DNA of 64,000 nt from the NCBI GenBank assembly GCA_028687585.1, contig JAQTZV010000005.1, positions 1 to 64,000 on the forward strand, read 5' to 3'. Shown one piece after another: positions 18,280-33,171 of the stretch. Both the position numbers and the translations under genes were made by a program. This DNA is from Desulfuromonadaceae bacterium (GTDB lineage Bacteria > Desulfobacterota > Desulfuromonadia > Geobacterales > Pseudopelobacteraceae). Position 1 is the first letter of the stretch, and the number at the start of each line of letters is the position of its first letter. The notes under the pieces were generated by a model. The model was not told the origin of the DNA and ran no database searches. It saw only the letters and a list, made by a program, of their open reading frames with translations.

Positions 18280-19722
18280 TCAAAAATGTCTTTTGCGTTC
18301 AGAAGATGATCCCATATTAAGCATTTCACGATACTTGGTTACTGTTCGCCGGGCAATATTGACCGTCTGCCCTTCCAGTAATTCAGCAATCCTTTGATCG
18401 GAAAGCGGTTTTTTAGGATTTTCTTTTTCAATAATTTCCTTGATTCTGTTTTTAACACTCTCAGAAGCGACAAAATCTCCCTCGCTGGTCGAGAGACCGC
18501 TGTTAAAGAAATATTTCAGTTCCAGTAATCCTTGTGGCGTCTGCATATATTTGTTTGTGGTAACCCGACTTATTGTTGATTCATGCATGCCGATATCTTC
18601 AGCAATATCACGCAGCACCAGAGGGCGAAGATACTCAATACCACGATCAAAATATTCCCGTTGAAAACGGATAATGCTTTTTGCAACTTTATAAATAGTT
18701 CTCTGTCGCTGTTGAATGCTTTTGATAAGCCAGGCAGCAGCACGCGCCTTGTCGTTAATATAATGCTCCGCCTGTGAATCAATCGTACCATTTCCACGAG
18801 CATCTGCATATTGGGTGCTGACTTTCAGGTTGGGCAGCCCTTCCTCATTCAGCATGACGACATAATCGTCACCAACTTTATGCACAAAAATATCGGGAGA
18901 TATATAATGAACATCGTCGGTACTGAAAGACGATCCGGGGCGTGGGTCAAATCCGGAAATAATCTTTGAAGCCATCAGCACCTGATTTAAATCTACTTTT
19001 AACGAGCGGACAATCTGTTTGTAGTTTCGCTTTTCCAGGTCGCCAAGATGATGCAGCAGGATATTTTCAACGACACTCCCCTTCATACCCAGATTCCTGG
19101 CCTGAATAAGAAGACATTCTCGCAGATCACGGGCAGCTACGCCGGGGGGGTCAAATTCCTGAATACAATCAAGTACATCCTGAACATCTTCTTCAGTCGC
19201 AGAACTTGCTGCGGCAATTTCCTCAAGAGAAGCCCGCAGATAGCCGTAATCATCTACGTTACCAATGATTACCTCACCGACACGAACATCCATTTCTGAA
19301 TACTGACCCATGTGTAGCTGCCACAACAGATGGTCAATCAGAGTCCCTTTCTTTGTCAGAAGGTTTTCAAATGATGGGCGTTCATCTTCGCCGCCGTACT
19401 GCTGTTCCCCTGAGCTGTAGTTATACCCGTCAAGGTAGCTATCCCAGTCACGGAGGGTTTCCTCGCCGGCTTCCACTTCGCGGAATTCGACACTGTCCTG
19501 CACCGGATCAAGCTCCTGCTCCGCCACTTCAAGCGCATCGGGCTCCCTGATTTCTTCCATGTCAGAGGATTCCTCAAGCAGCGGATTTTCCTCAAGCTCC
19601 TGAACTACCAAATCCTGAAGTTCAAGACGAGTCAACTGAAGAAGCTTAATAGCCTGCTGCAACTGGGGAGTCATCACCAGTTGCTGGGACATTTTAAGTT
19701 GTTGGCGCATCTCCATTGCCAT
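18280..19722 (-). CDS. rpoN: RNA polymerase sigma-54 factor
   Basis: A 480-residue sigma-54. The Gln-rich region I (MRQQLKMSQQLVMTPQLQQA) contacts activators, an acidic region II follows, then the core-binding and DNA-binding parts. The RpoN box ARRTVTKYREML lies near residue 460 and reads the -24 element. Two start codons, two codons apart, are possible at 19722 and 19716; the first was kept. At least two sigma-54 activators (9745-11121 and 45374-47089) and one clear -24/-12 promoter (8754-8769) are in the same window. Confidence 0.97.
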   Translation of the reverse strand: MAMEMRQQLKMSQQLVMTPQLQQAIKLLQLTRLELQDLVVQELEENPLLEESSDMEEIREPDALEVAEQELDPVQDSVEFREVEAGEETLRDWDSYLDGYNYSSGEQQYGGEDERPSFENLLTKKGTLIDHLLWQLHMGQYSEMDVRVGEVIIGNVDDYGYLRASLEEIAAASSATEEDVQDVLDCIQEFDPPGVAARDLRECLLIQARNLGMKGSVVENILLHHLGDLEKRNYKQIVRSLKVDLNQVLMASKIISGFDPRPGSSFSTDDVHYISPDIFVHKVGDDYVVMLNEEGLPNLKVSTQYADARGNGTIDSQAEHYINDKARAAAWLIKSIQQRQRTIYKVAKSIIRFQREYFDRGIEYLRPLVLRDIAEDIGMHESTISRVTTNKYMQTPQGLLELKYFFNSGLSTSEGDFVASESVKNRIKEIIEKENPKKPLSDQRIAELLEGQTVNIARRTVTKYREMLNMGSSSERKRHF

Positions 19723-19778
19723 GTAACAGTGACCTCAATTCAATATTTGAATTCTAAATTCAGTAATACCCGCAAAAA

Positions 19779-20519
19779 TCAGAGGCGAAAATCTTTCCCC
19801 AGATATATTTCCTGAGCTTCCTTACTCGATGCAATCTCGCCAGGCGTTCCACACTCAAGCACCACACCACAGTTCAAAATATATGCCGAATCACAAACAC
19901 CCAAGGTTTCCCGGACGTTATGGTCCGAAATCAAAACACCAATATTTTTGTTTTTCAGGGAAACTATCAACCCTTGAATATCTGCGACAGCTATCGGGTC
20001 AATCCCGGCAAACGGTTCATCCAGGAGGATAAATAATGGGTTGGTGATCAGTGCCCGGGCAATTTCCACCCGACGCCGTTCGCCGCCGGAAAGCGCATAT
20101 CCCATGGTTGAGGCAATGTGCGCTATGGAAAATTCTTCAAGGAGCTGTTCCATTCTCTGGCGACGTACGTTCTTATCCGGTTCAACGGTTTCGATAATAG
20201 CCATCAGATTATCAGCCACGGTCAGTTTACGAAAAACAGATGCTTCCTGAGGAAGATAACTGATACCACGCCGTGCCCGCTGGTACATTGGAAGCGCCGT
20301 AATTTCTTCATCACCCAGAAAAACCTGACCGCTGTCAGGCTGTGCCAACCCGACAACCATATAAAATGTTGTTGTTTTACCGGCCCCGTTTGGTCCCAGC
20401 AGGCCGACAACAGAACCGGAGGTTATTGCAATTTCTACACCTCCGACCACATGACGACCGCCGTAGCTTTTCTTGAGAGCTTTCGTCCACAACTTCGAAG
20501 AATTAAGGCGTCCCGGCAT
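19779..20519 (-). CDS. lptB: LPS export ABC transporter ATPase LptB
   Basis: A 246-residue ABC ATPase. Walker A is GPNGAGKTT, signature LSGGERRRVE, Walker B FILLDEPFAGID. LptB powers extraction of lipopolysaccharide from the inner membrane with LptF and LptG (not in the window) and transfer along LptC and LptA. It overlaps lptA by 17 bases, and its own site AAGGAAG precedes the ATG. About seven N-terminal residues lie before the usual domain start. Confidence 0.95.
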   Translation of the reverse strand: MPGRLNSSKLWTKALKKSYGGRHVVGGVEIAITSGSVVGLLGPNGAGKTTTFYMVVGLAQPDSGQVFLGDEEITALPMYQRARRGISYLPQEASVFRKLTVADNLMAIIETVEPDKNVRRQRMEQLLEEFSIAHIASTMGYALSGGERRRVEIARALITNPLFILLDEPFAGIDPIAVADIQGLIVSLKNKNIGVLISDHNVRETLGVCDSAYILNCGVVLECGTPGEIASSKEAQEIYLGKDFRL

Positions 20520-21021
20520 TGTTCTTCCTTGCGGCCGGATTTATGACCGCCTCGACTCGTGCCTTTGGATCACCATCGCTTGTTACATAGCTTTTTTCTT
20601 CGTCGACAAAATAGGTAATAACCTTTCCGCTAATGCGGTCGTCCCCCTGCACAACCCGGGGGGATCCGGTCATAACAATACGCCCAGTACTGTTTTCGTA
20701 CACCGCTTGATCAGAGAAACCGGTCCTGTTTTGCTGGATGATTCTGACATTACCAAACGCCTCGACCTTCTCCACTTCTCCGCCTTTTTCAGCGTAACTG
20801 ACAACAAGTTTATCGGATAATATCGTGATATCGCCCTGTTTCGCGACAACCTTACCGAAGAAAACCGCCGTTTTCCCTTTGTTATCAGCGTTCATCTCAT
20901 TAGATTTAACGGTGATCGGCAGAGTGGATCTATCTTTTGGCGAAACGCCAGATGGCGCTGCTGACCCCGAAACAGAAAACAAGACACATATAAAAACGAT
21001 ACAGATAAAATTCAGTTTCAT
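20503..21021 (-). CDS. lptA: Periplasmic LPS transport protein LptA
   Basis: A 172-residue exported protein with a signal peptide (MKLNFICIVFICVLF, cleavage near SAAP) and an OstA-type beta-jellyroll. Typical segments are ITVKSNEMNADNKGKTAVFFG and GKVITYFVDEEK. LptA forms the periplasmic bridge that carries LPS to the outer membrane. It overlaps lptC by four bases. Confidence 0.92.
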   Translation of the reverse strand: MKLNFICIVFICVLFSVSGSAAPSGVSPKDRSTLPITVKSNEMNADNKGKTAVFFGKVVAKQGDITILSDKLVVSYAEKGGEVEKVEAFGNVRIIQQNRTGFSDQAVYENSTGRIVMTGSPRVVQGDDRISGKVITYFVDEEKSYVTSDGDPKARVEAVINPAARKNNAGTP

Positions 21022-21599
21022 TGGGACACCTGATTCGTGACAATTGAAGCAGCAACCGCAGATCTAAAATAAGCCTTCTGACTTTTTACACCTAAATCCA
21101 TACCAACGGCAGTCAGCTGTATTCGTTGTTGACGAAAAACAATGGGGGCTTTTGTTGTAAACTGATCTAGTGCACCCTTATAGATAATTGAGTCCGTATC
21201 AAAGTGTGCTCCTTCTTCCGTAACGACATGTACATTGCCTTTAAGGTGGATATCTTTCTTTGCACTGTAATACTCACCACTGTCTGCAGTGACAGTTATT
21301 GCTCCCTGAGAAGGAGTTTTCTGAAACTCCATTCTGATTTCCTTCAGGTAGGCAGTTTCTCCGGAATTATCATATTCAGCTCGTCCTGCAATGAGTTCCC
21401 AGACAAGAAGACTATCTTGAATCTCAGAAAAACGGGCTTTCTTCAGGGCAATATCGATGTTTTGGGGAAGCTGCTGATTAGCCGGCGGAACCGGTTTTGA
21501 CTCCTGAGAACCATTCCGAAAAACGACGACCGCGATACCGATAATAACCGCCATCACAAGTAGTGCCAGTAAAGGCCTGATATAAACGGGCGATACCAT
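21018..21599 (-). CDS. lptC: LPS export protein LptC
   Basis: A 193-residue bitopic inner-membrane protein. One helix lies at about 8-27, followed by a periplasmic jellyroll related to LptA. It accepts LPS from LptB2FG and passes it to LptA. The ATG at 21599 has no Shine-Dalgarno sequence; instead a strong sigma-70-type promoter ends only about 12 bases upstream, so the message may be nearly leaderless. Starting later would cut into the membrane helix. Confidence 0.88.
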   Translation of the reverse strand: MVSPVYIRPLLALLVMAVIIGIAVVVFRNGSQESKPVPPANQQLPQNIDIALKKARFSEIQDSLLVWELIAGRAEYDNSGETAYLKEIRMEFQKTPSQGAITVTADSGEYYSAKKDIHLKGNVHVVTEEGAHFDTDSIIYKGALDQFTTKAPIVFRQQRIQLTAVGMDLGVKSQKAYFRSAVAASIVTNQVSQ

Positions 21600-21610
21600 A
21601 ATTGGGAGGA

Positions 21611-21639
21611 ACTATACCATTGAGGAGCGGGACTGTCCA
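21611..21639 (-). promoter_or_regulatory. Sigma-70-type promoter directly in front of lptC
   Basis: On the minus strand: TGGACA, a 17-base spacer, TATAGT (five of six matches to each consensus hexamer). The expected start is near 21604, about five bases before the lptC ATG. It would allow lptC-lptA-lptB-rpoN and genes beyond to be expressed independently of the kds-pyrG part. Confidence 0.65.
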
Positions 21640-21681
21640 GCATAACGTGAAAGGTTTGATGCTTTTGGCACAGAGTTTGTA

Positions 21682-22197
21682 TTACAGTTCATAACGGGCC
21701 GCAATTTCATCCCACAAACCACGCCCTTTGAGAATCAAATCGCATATTTCGCGCACTGCCCCTCGTCCTCCGGCACAGCTTGTTACATAGTGAGCAGTAT
21801 TCCTGGCTTCGAGCTGTCCATCAACAGGAGCAGCAGCAAATATTACCCGGCGCATTACCGGAACATCAATGACGTCATCGCCCATATAGGCGATCTGACT
21901 GTCAGTGAATCCGGTCCTCCGCTTTACATCAAGGTAGCTCTCAAGTTTTTTCAGCGCCCCCTGATAGACCAGATTAATCCCGAGTTCTCGTGCTCTGATG
22001 TCAACGACCAGCGAGGTTCTGCCGGTTATGATACCAACTTCAATACCATGCCTCTGCAGCATTTTAATACCGTGGCCGTCTTTGACATTAAAAACTTTTG
22101 TTTCCAGGCCGTTGCCGTCATAGATAATGCCGCCATCAGTCATAACACCATCGACGTCAAGCAGCAGGAGGCGGATGTCTGCTAATTTATCATACAT
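21682..22197 (-). CDS. kdsC: 3-deoxy-D-manno-octulosonate 8-phosphate phosphatase
   Basis: A 171-residue HAD-type C0 phosphatase with LLLDVDGVMTDG (catalytic Asp pair), ITGRTS and MGDDVIDVPVM. It removes the phosphate from Kdo-8-phosphate. It overlaps the kdsD stop by one base (TGATG). With kdsD, kdsA and kdsB, the complete route from ribulose-5-phosphate to CMP-Kdo is encoded here. Confidence 0.95.
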   Translation of the reverse strand: MYDKLADIRLLLLDVDGVMTDGGIIYDGNGLETKVFNVKDGHGIKMLQRHGIEVGIITGRTSLVVDIRARELGINLVYQGALKKLESYLDVKRRTGFTDSQIAYMGDDVIDVPVMRRVIFAAAPVDGQLEARNTAHYVTSCAGGRGAVREICDLILKGRGLWDEIAARYEL

Positions 22198-23168
22198 CAG
22201 GCAATACCGGACTTGAGAATATCATGCAGATGGATAATGCCGCACGGTGATGATATCTGGTCGTTTTCAAAAACGAATAATGATGTAATGGCCCGCTGCT
22301 CCATTATCTGCAAAGCCGCAGCGGCAAGCTCCGAACGTTTGATACGCAACGGCCCGCTCTTCATGATTTCTGAAGCATGTTGATTGAGAATGTTGAATCC
22401 TTTTTCAAGCGCCCGGCGCAGGTCACCATCAGTAATAACACCTTTCAGCGCACCGTTTGAATCGCAGACGCCGGTAACACCAAGGCCTTTTGCAGTAATC
22501 ACAAACAGGGCATCCTTCATCACGGCATCTTCCTGAACCAGTGGTATGGCTTCACCGGAATGCATTAGGTCTTCTACTCTCAAAATCAGTTTTTTCCCCA
22601 GTGCCCCGCCGGGATGGAATATGGCAAAATCTTCCGCCTTAAAGCCGCGCTTTACCAGAAGTGCAACTGCCAGAGCGTCACCCATTGCCAGGGTTGCCGT
22701 TGTTGAAGCGGTAGGAGCAAGACCGAGAGGACACGCCTCCTCTGAAACAGATACATCAAGAAATACATCGCTCGAACGGGCCAGATTTGACGTCGGGTTG
22801 CCGCTCATTGCAATCAGATGCGCCCCCAGTCGCTTGATTGACGGGAGTATTCTGAGGATTTCCTCCGTCTCGCCACTGTTGGAAATAGCAATGACGACAT
22901 CACCCTTCATGATCATGCCGAGGTCACCATGAATTCCTTCAGCCGGGTGAAGAAAAAACGCGGGCGTTCCGGTTGAAGCCATAGTTGAGGCGATCTTTTG
23001 TCCGACAAGTCCGGACTTACCCATACCGCTAACAATCACTCTGCCGAGACTCCTGACAATCACGTCTATTGCACGCTCAAACGATTCGTCAATTCGATCA
23101 GCCAGTGCAGAAAGCGCGTCCGCTTCAACCCGGATTACCCGGCGAGCCTCATCAATAGATGACATCAT
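22197..23168 (-). CDS. kdsD: D-arabinose 5-phosphate isomerase
   Basis: A 323-residue KpsF/GutQ-family enzyme. The N-terminal SIS domain has [24 protein letters not shown] and HGDLGMI, and two C-terminal CBS domains follow. It converts ribulose-5-phosphate to arabinose-5-phosphate, the first step to Kdo. Placement between kdsA and kdsC supports the LPS isozyme. It overlaps kdsA by four bases. Confidence 0.95.
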   Translation of the reverse strand: MMSSIDEARRVIRVEADALSALADRIDESFERAIDVIVRSLGRVIVSGMGKSGLVGQKIASTMASTGTPAFFLHPAEGIHGDLGMIMKGDVVIAISNSGETEEILRILPSIKRLGAHLIAMSGNPTSNLARSSDVFLDVSVSEEACPLGLAPTASTTATLAMGDALAVALLVKRGFKAEDFAIFHPGGALGKKLILRVEDLMHSGEAIPLVQEDAVMKDALFVITAKGLGVTGVCDSNGALKGVITDGDLRRALEKGFNILNQHASEIMKSGPLRIKRSELAAAALQIMEQRAITSLFVFENDQISSPCGIIHLHDILKSGIA

Positions 23169-23995
23169 GCAGACCTCTGTTTGACAACAACATCAAGTGC
23201 TTTAAGAGTTTTCAGCAACTGCGGAAGCTCACTCAACTGAATCGAATTAGGTCCGTCACAGAGCGCCTTATCAGGGTCTTCATGCACCTCCATGAAAATG
23301 CCGTCAATTCCGGTAGCAACGGCTGCCCGCGACAAATATTCGACAAACTCGCGCTGGCCACCCGAACTGTCACCCTGGCCGCCGGGAAGCTGCACACTGT
23401 GGGTAGCGTCGAACACTACCGGATAGCCGGTAGCACGCATGACAGGAAAGCTGCGCATATCTACCACCAGATTATTATAGCCGAAAGACGCCCCCCGCTC
23501 TGTGAGAATTATGTTTTCATTACCGCTTGCCGCAATTTTTCCGGCAACATTTTTCATATCCCACGGAGCCAGAAACTGACCTTTTTTTACATTGATAACT
23601 CTGCCACTCTTTGCTGCTGCGACCAACAGATCAGTCTGACGGCAGAGAAAAGCGGGAATTTGCAGAATGTCCAACACCTCAGCCGCAGGAGCGATCTGCT
23701 CAATTGAGTGAATATCGGAAATCACCGGAACCCCAAGCGACTCCTTGACCTTTCGGAGAATCGCAAGCCCCTCTTTCATCCCCGGCCCACGATAGGCGTT
23801 GATGGATGTGCGGTTGGCCTTGTCATAGGAAGCCTTAAAGATCAGTGGCATGGAAAGACCATTACAAATCGTCATCAGCCGCTCTGCGTGCCGCATGGTT
23901 GCAGATTCATCTTCGATCACACAGGGACCTGCAATCAATACCAGGGGGCGATTGTTACCAATTTTAACATTTCCGGAAATAATTTCACGAGTCAT
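23165..23995 (-). CDS. kdsA: Kdo-8-phosphate synthase
   Basis: A 276-residue aldol-type synthase joining phosphoenolpyruvate and arabinose-5-phosphate. [21 protein letters not shown], and [13 protein letters not shown] are family signatures. It starts three bases after the pyrG stop. Confidence 0.96.
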   Translation of the reverse strand: MTREIISGNVKIGNNRPLVLIAGPCVIEDESATMRHAERLMTICNGLSMPLIFKASYDKANRTSINAYRGPGMKEGLAILRKVKESLGVPVISDIHSIEQIAPAAEVLDILQIPAFLCRQTDLLVAAAKSGRVINVKKGQFLAPWDMKNVAGKIAASGNENIILTERGASFGYNNLVVDMRSFPVMRATGYPVVFDATHSVQLPGGQGDSSGGQREFVEYLSRAAVATGIDGIFMEVHEDPDKALCDGPNSIQLSELPQLLKTLKALDVVVKQRSA

Positions 23996-23998
23996 GAT

Positions 23999-25666
<1,668 letters not shown>

Positions 25667-25686
25667 CTAAAAGGGGTAGGGTAGTT

Positions 25687-26451
25687 CTATTTATGGAATT
25701 TACGATACTGCTCCTGTGCTTTAATCAAATCATCCGGCGTATCTACCCCTATCGACTCAAATTCAGTCTCAACCACCCGGATCTTGATGCCATTTTCAAG
25801 CGCGCGCAGCTGTTCCAGCTTTTCTGATATTTCCAGAAACGTTGCCGGCATTGTAGCATAGGTAAGCAGGAACTCACGACGATAGACGTATAATCCAACA
25901 TGCTTGTAACAGAGTAGTTTACCGCAACAGAAAGAGTCGTCTTTCAGATCTTTCCATTTATCGCGGAAAAAGGGGAGTGGTGAACGAGAAAAGTAGAGAG
26001 CATCACCACGGTTGTCTGTCACTATTTTAACAACATTTGGAGAAAGAAAATCATGCAGGCATTTTATGCGGGTTTTAACGGTTCCCATCAGGAGATCAGG
26101 CTCTTCCAAAAACGGCTGCAATGCCAGATCGATCATGGCCGGGTCGATCAGCGGTTCATCACCCTGAACGTTGACAATTATGTCAGAATCCAACCCTGCC
26201 GCTACTTCAGCAAGGCGGTCCGTTCCGGTTTCATGATCTGTCGAGGTCATGACAGCTTCGCCACCAATAGTACTGACCGCATCTGCAATTCGCCGATCAT
26301 CAGTGGCGACTATAACCCGGCTCACCAGTTTTGACTGAGCAGCACGCTCATAGACATGCTGGATCATCGGACGACCGTCAATTTCCGCCAAAGCTTTACC
26401 TGGAAAACGTGTCGATGCATAACGGGCAGGGATAACCGCTGTAATTTTCAT
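25687..26451 (-). CDS. kdsB: CMP-Kdo synthetase
   Basis: A 254-residue cytidylyltransferase. [19 protein letters not shown] is the nucleotide-binding start, and [11 protein letters not shown] the metal/substrate site. It activates Kdo with CTP for transfer to lipid A. It is the first gene of the long minus-strand run. The 80-base gap to pyrG contains a GGCCC/GGGCC inverted repeat at 25652-25667. Confidence 0.96.
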   Translation of the reverse strand: MKITAVIPARYASTRFPGKALAEIDGRPMIQHVYERAAQSKLVSRVIVATDDRRIADAVSTIGGEAVMTSTDHETGTDRLAEVAAGLDSDIIVNVQGDEPLIDPAMIDLALQPFLEEPDLLMGTVKTRIKCLHDFLSPNVVKIVTDNRGDALYFSRSPLPFFRDKWKDLKDDSFCCGKLLCYKHVGLYVYRREFLLTYATMPATFLEISEKLEQLRALENGIKIRVVETEFESIGVDTPDDLIKAQEQYRKFHK

Positions 26452-26519
26452 GCCAAAGCGACCTTTTAACGTACGGGAATTATGACGAAAACGTCAGGTG
26501 TCCTGTGGTAGGACGTGGC

Positions 26520-26548
26520 AGGTTACCGCAAAAGTCCGAGGGTGTCAA
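26520..26548 (-). promoter_or_regulatory. Sigma-70-type promoter for kdsB and the colinear run
   Basis: On the minus strand: TTGACA (perfect -35), a 17-base spacer, TAACCT. A start near 26513 leaves a leader of about 60 nt containing two small inverted repeats, at 26500-26514 (GTCCT/AGGAC) and 26484-26495 (GACG/CGTC). The rest of the 222-base gap up to 26673 shows nothing clear. Confidence 0.55.
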
Positions 26549-26673
26549 GATACGAACAAAAATCGGAAATTTGAATCGTATTGGATTCTACTTGCAACAG
26601 TAATGTACAGTTTTAGCCAGGCTATACAAACTTACTTGAAAAGCTGAAATCTCAAAGCAATCTCACGACACCT

Positions 26674-29774
<3,101 letters not shown>

Positions 29775-29778
<4 letters not shown>

Positions 29779-30266
29779 CGTCTCTCCGCCAAAGCCGCCA
29801 TTCTCCCTTTACCGACCAGTACAACACCGGTTCCGGTATTCATGACAATTTTCCTGCCGACCTGGCCTGCAATATCTTTGGCAACAACCGGAATCCGGAA
29901 TTCTTCCAGCATCTGAAACGCCAAAGTAATATTGCGATCACCAATCATGAACACTTCGAGGCCTGTTCCGGAAACATTGGCTCCGCCGAATACCTTGGCG
30001 ACCAAATGTTCGCGATGGCAGCCGATTGAAAGCATCTTCGCTAACAATTTTTCCATGGCAATATTGCCATACTTGGGCGTTGCCAACCCCTCACCATTCC
30101 AGAACGGCAGCATCATATGGTTCATTCCGCCTCTGCGCATTACCTGATCCCACAGGCAAACCGCCACGCATGAACCAAGAACCGTGCTGATCTGATATGC
30201 AAGGGGGTCGGCAAAGATAGTGCCGGGAAAGAGGAAATGTTTGTTGAGCGAATCTTTACTGCTCAC
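29775..30266 (-). CDS. cheD: CheD receptor deamidase (first copy)
   Basis: A 163-residue chemoreceptor glutamine deamidase. The catalytic Cys is in [14 protein letters not shown] (about residue 33) and the His in GGMNHMMLP (about 50). CheD deamidates receptor glutamines and is often a CheC/CheY-P partner. The start is GTG with a poor ribosome site. It overlaps the hybrid kinase by four bases. A second cheD lies at 33172-33666. Confidence 0.9.
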
Positions 30267-30271
30267 GCTAA

Positions 30272-31162
30272 CTATGCCTCTCTCATGTCATCAAAGAGAA
30301 ACAGGTTGCCGGCTTCAAGAAATGAATCTTCATCGTCCAGAATTGAACAGGGGGGAATCGTCACCGTAAACAGCGTACCATCGCCAGGAGTGCTGATCAG
30401 ACTGATACTGCCTTGCAGAAGATCCACAAGTGCTTTGGAAATACTGAGTCCCAGGCCGTGCCCCAGATGCGCGCGTGTGGTTCCGGAATCCAGTTGAACG
30501 AAGCGGTCAAAGATGCGTTGCTGATCTTTCTCCGCAATCCCGATACCATGATCCTGAACATAAAACCGTAGGGAACCATCCCCCAGAATTGAGTACGAAA
30601 CCTCGACCGCACCGCCGTCTCTGCTGAATTCAATAGCATTGGCAAGCAGATTGGAGACAATAATCCGCATTTTTTCTGAATCAACAGCCACAATACCGCC
30701 GTCATCATCCTTTGACTCAAGCAGGATAAGCGTCACGTTCTTTTTGGTTGCATTGTGCAGAAACGATTCCACCAGATCACGCAACAGCTCAGAAATATGG
30801 ACTTTAGCGCAGTGCGGGCTAACCTCTCCCGCTTCCAGTTCTGCCGCCATGAAGATATTACGCAGCTGAAAATCAAGCTGGTTGGCTTCCGCGCCAATCA
30901 GCGCAGAGAGCGACGTGATTTCGTCATTACCGGCGCCAAGCTGCGCCAACTGAGCGGCCAGGCCCATAATCGCGTTGAGTGGATTTATGATTTCGTTGCG
31001 GATATTTGAGAGGAAGTTGCTTTTGAGGGATTCAGAACGCTCCAACCGTTCGTTCATCTCCAACAATTTACGGTTGACTACGCTCAAATCTGAAAAAGCC
31101 TTGCGGCTTTGGGCAAATCGGTTTGACAATTCTTCAATCAAAGCATCATCAGTTACGTTCAT
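30272..31162 (-). CDS. Soluble degenerate histidine kinase lacking the phospho-His
   Basis: A 296-residue cytoplasmic protein. A coiled coil at about 1-45 leads into a DHp-like segment, FLSNIRNEIINPLNAIMG. Aligned with the usual FLANxSHExRTPLNAIxG, the phospho-accepting His is Asn56 (codon AAC at 30995-30997). The ATPase domain looks complete: NLLANAIEFS, DHGIGIA, and GHGLGLSI. It may bind ATP without autophosphorylating, phosphorylate a partner in trans, or act as a scaffold. It overlaps cheV by four bases and lies before cheD, so it belongs to the chemosensory operon. There is no membrane segment. Confidence 0.85.
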   Translation of the reverse strand: MNVTDDALIEELSNRFAQSRKAFSDLSVVNRKLLEMNERLERSESLKSNFLSNIRNEIINPLNAIMGLAAQLAQLGAGNDEITSLSALIGAEANQLDFQLRNIFMAAELEAGEVSPHCAKVHISELLRDLVESFLHNATKKNVTLILLESKDDDGGIVAVDSEKMRIIVSNLLANAIEFSRDGGAVEVSYSILGDGSLRFYVQDHGIGIAEKDQQRIFDRFVQLDSGTTRAHLGHGLGLSISKALVDLLQGSISLISTPGDGTLFTVTIPPCSILDDEDSFLEAGNLFLFDDMREA

Positions 31163-32070
31163 GCGGGACTCCCCATCTCGACCAGACTGAATATCTGCTC
31201 CGACAGTGAATCTGGATCAAACTTTGCCACAAACCTGTTGGCGCCCGCCTGTTCGGCTTTTAGCTGATTGGACGGGTTGCTCATCGAACTGTGCAGGATA
31301 ACCTTGAAATGCCGGTAATCATTATGCTCCCGCAAGACGCGGCAGAAGGTAAAACCATCCATGCCCGGCATTTCAATATCAGAGATCACCAGATCAACCT
31401 TGTCATGCTCCTTTTCTAGGTATTCCAGCGCCTTGTCGGCTGACATCACCGCCGTATTGGTAAAACCCATTTTATCCAGCACCGACTGCAGCAGCATGAT
31501 TGCTGTCCGCGAATCATCAACAACGAGCACGTGGCGCCCGCTCCCTTTGCCTTCAGCATCGGTCATGGCATTGCTTGAAAGATCATGTTCAATACCGACC
31601 ACGTTGGCGAGAATAGACTCAATATCCAGCAGCATGATCGCCTCGCCACTGTCCGCATACGCAATTGCAACCAGCGAAACGGCACTGATCCCTTCAGGCT
31701 TGTGAACATCAGTCCAACTGCGCGTCAGAAGCGTGTCCGGGGCATGAATGATAAAAGCTGACAAGCTGCGGTTATATTCACAGATAATGATGTAGGACAG
31801 TTCGGTGCGAAATTCTTTGGTAGGCAGCCCAACGGCCTCGGAGAGATCAATGACGGCCAACGCGTTACCGCGAAAATCGAGCGCACCCTTGACCGCAGGA
31901 TGAGAATTGGGCATGCGGTCTATTTTTCGCGGACATTCGATTATTTCAATAATTTTAAACACATTGATGCCGTAGAGCTGATTATCAGTCAGACGGAACG
32001 TCAGCATCTCCATCTGGTTTGACTGGGAAAGGCTAGAACGCTGAAGTGCTTCGTCAAGTGATGATGTCAT
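31159..32070 (-). CDS. cheV: CheV-type coupling protein (CheW-receiver)
   Basis: A 303-residue protein. The CheW-like domain (about 20-155) has FRGNALAVIDLSE. The receiver (about 180-300) has Asp231 in VISDIEMPGMDG. CheV couples receptors to CheA and can act as a phosphate sink. The ATG has a strong GGAGG. It is translationally coupled to the degenerate kinase after it. Confidence 0.92.
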   Translation of the reverse strand: MTSSLDEALQRSSLSQSNQMEMLTFRLTDNQLYGINVFKIIEIIECPRKIDRMPNSHPAVKGALDFRGNALAVIDLSEAVGLPTKEFRTELSYIIICEYNRSLSAFIIHAPDTLLTRSWTDVHKPEGISAVSLVAIAYADSGEAIMLLDIESILANVVGIEHDLSSNAMTDAEGKGSGRHVLVVDDSRTAIMLLQSVLDKMGFTNTAVMSADKALEYLEKEHDKVDLVISDIEMPGMDGFTFCRVLREHNDYRHFKVILHSSMSNPSNQLKAEQAGANRFVAKFDPDSLSEQIFSLVEMGSPA

Positions 32071-32085
32071 GGTGAACCTCCAAAA

Positions 32086-33156
32086 TCAGCTACACAGCCG
32101 TAAGACTTCATGAGCAATATTTTGCAGCGGCATAATCTTGTTAACACCGCCAAGCTTTACCGCCTCGCACGGCATACCGTAGACTACGCAGGTTGCCTCG
32201 TCCTGGGCGATCGTGACTGCTCCGCCATCGTGCATCTCTTTCATACCATGGGCGCCGTCATCCCCCATGCCGGTCATGATAACACCTACTGCATTTTTAC
32301 CGGCGTAGCGAGCGGCAGAGCGAAACAGCACATCAACAGACGGTCGATGGCGAGAAACAAGCGGGCCGTCTTTTATCTCGACGTAATAACGAGCACCGCT
32401 CCTCTTCAACAGCATGTGATGGTTACCGGGGGCTATCAGCGCCCTTCCTCTGACAACAGTGTCATTATCCTGCGCTTCTTTTACCGTTACGCGACAGATG
32501 GAGTCGAGCCGTTTGGCAAAGGCGGCGGTAAAGTTTTCCGGCATATGCTGGACAATGACAATTCCGGGAGTGTCCTCCGGCAGCATTTCCAGAAAGACCC
32601 GGAGCGCCTCGGTACCGCCGGTTGATGCCCCCACCACCACGACCTTTTCGGTCGTCTGAATCATCGCCTTCGTATTCGGTTTTTCCATGATGACATCGGC
32701 AGTATACTTGGGCGAAACCTCCTTCATGGTATGCATTGCCCGCATCGGTCCCAGACGGGCGGCCGCAGCACCTTTGACCACATCGCAAATGCGTACCCGG
32801 GATTCCTCGATAAACTGCTTCGTGCCCATTTTCGGTTTGGTAATAATATCAACAGCGCCGTATTCAAGGGCTTTGAGCGCCGTTTCATTGCCTCGCTCAG
32901 TGAGACTGGAACACATAACTACCGGGATTGGATGCTGGCTCATCAGCTTCTGCAGAAAGGTGAGTCCGTCCATGCGCGGCATTTCAACATCCAGCGTAAT
33001 GACATCGGGGATAACCGTTTTCATTCGCTCTGCGGCCAGTATAGGGTCAGCGGCACTGCCGACAACCTCTATTTCCGGATCCGAGTTCAAAATATCGCAT
33101 AGTGTCTGGCGAACCAGAGCAGAATCGTCTATTACCAAGACCGTAATTTTTTTCAT
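32086..33156 (-). CDS. cheB: CheB methylesterase response regulator
   Basis: A 356-residue enzyme. The receiver has Asp56 in [13 protein letters not shown]. The methylesterase domain has the catalytic Ser in VGASTGG, His in VQHMP, and Asp in TGMGDDGA. It removes methyl groups set by CheR on chemoreceptors and may deamidate them. It lies 15 bases after the second cheD. Confidence 0.95.
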   Translation of the reverse strand: MKKITVLVIDDSALVRQTLCDILNSDPEIEVVGSAADPILAAERMKTVIPDVITLDVEMPRMDGLTFLQKLMSQHPIPVVMCSSLTERGNETALKALEYGAVDIITKPKMGTKQFIEESRVRICDVVKGAAAARLGPMRAMHTMKEVSPKYTADVIMEKPNTKAMIQTTEKVVVVGASTGGTEALRVFLEMLPEDTPGIVIVQHMPENFTAAFAKRLDSICRVTVKEAQDNDTVVRGRALIAPGNHHMLLKRSGARYYVEIKDGPLVSRHRPSVDVLFRSAARYAGKNAVGVIMTGMGDDGAHGMKEMHDGGAVTIAQDEATCVVYGMPCEAVKLGGVNKIMPLQNIAHEVLRLCS

Positions 33157-33171
33157 GGCGTCCTTTCCTTG

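Noticed and set aside
26452..26673. A small RNA or GEMM riboswitch upstream of kdsB
   Set aside because: Only two short hairpins are visible; no c-di-GMP riboswitch core sequence was found here or upstream of the pilus genes.
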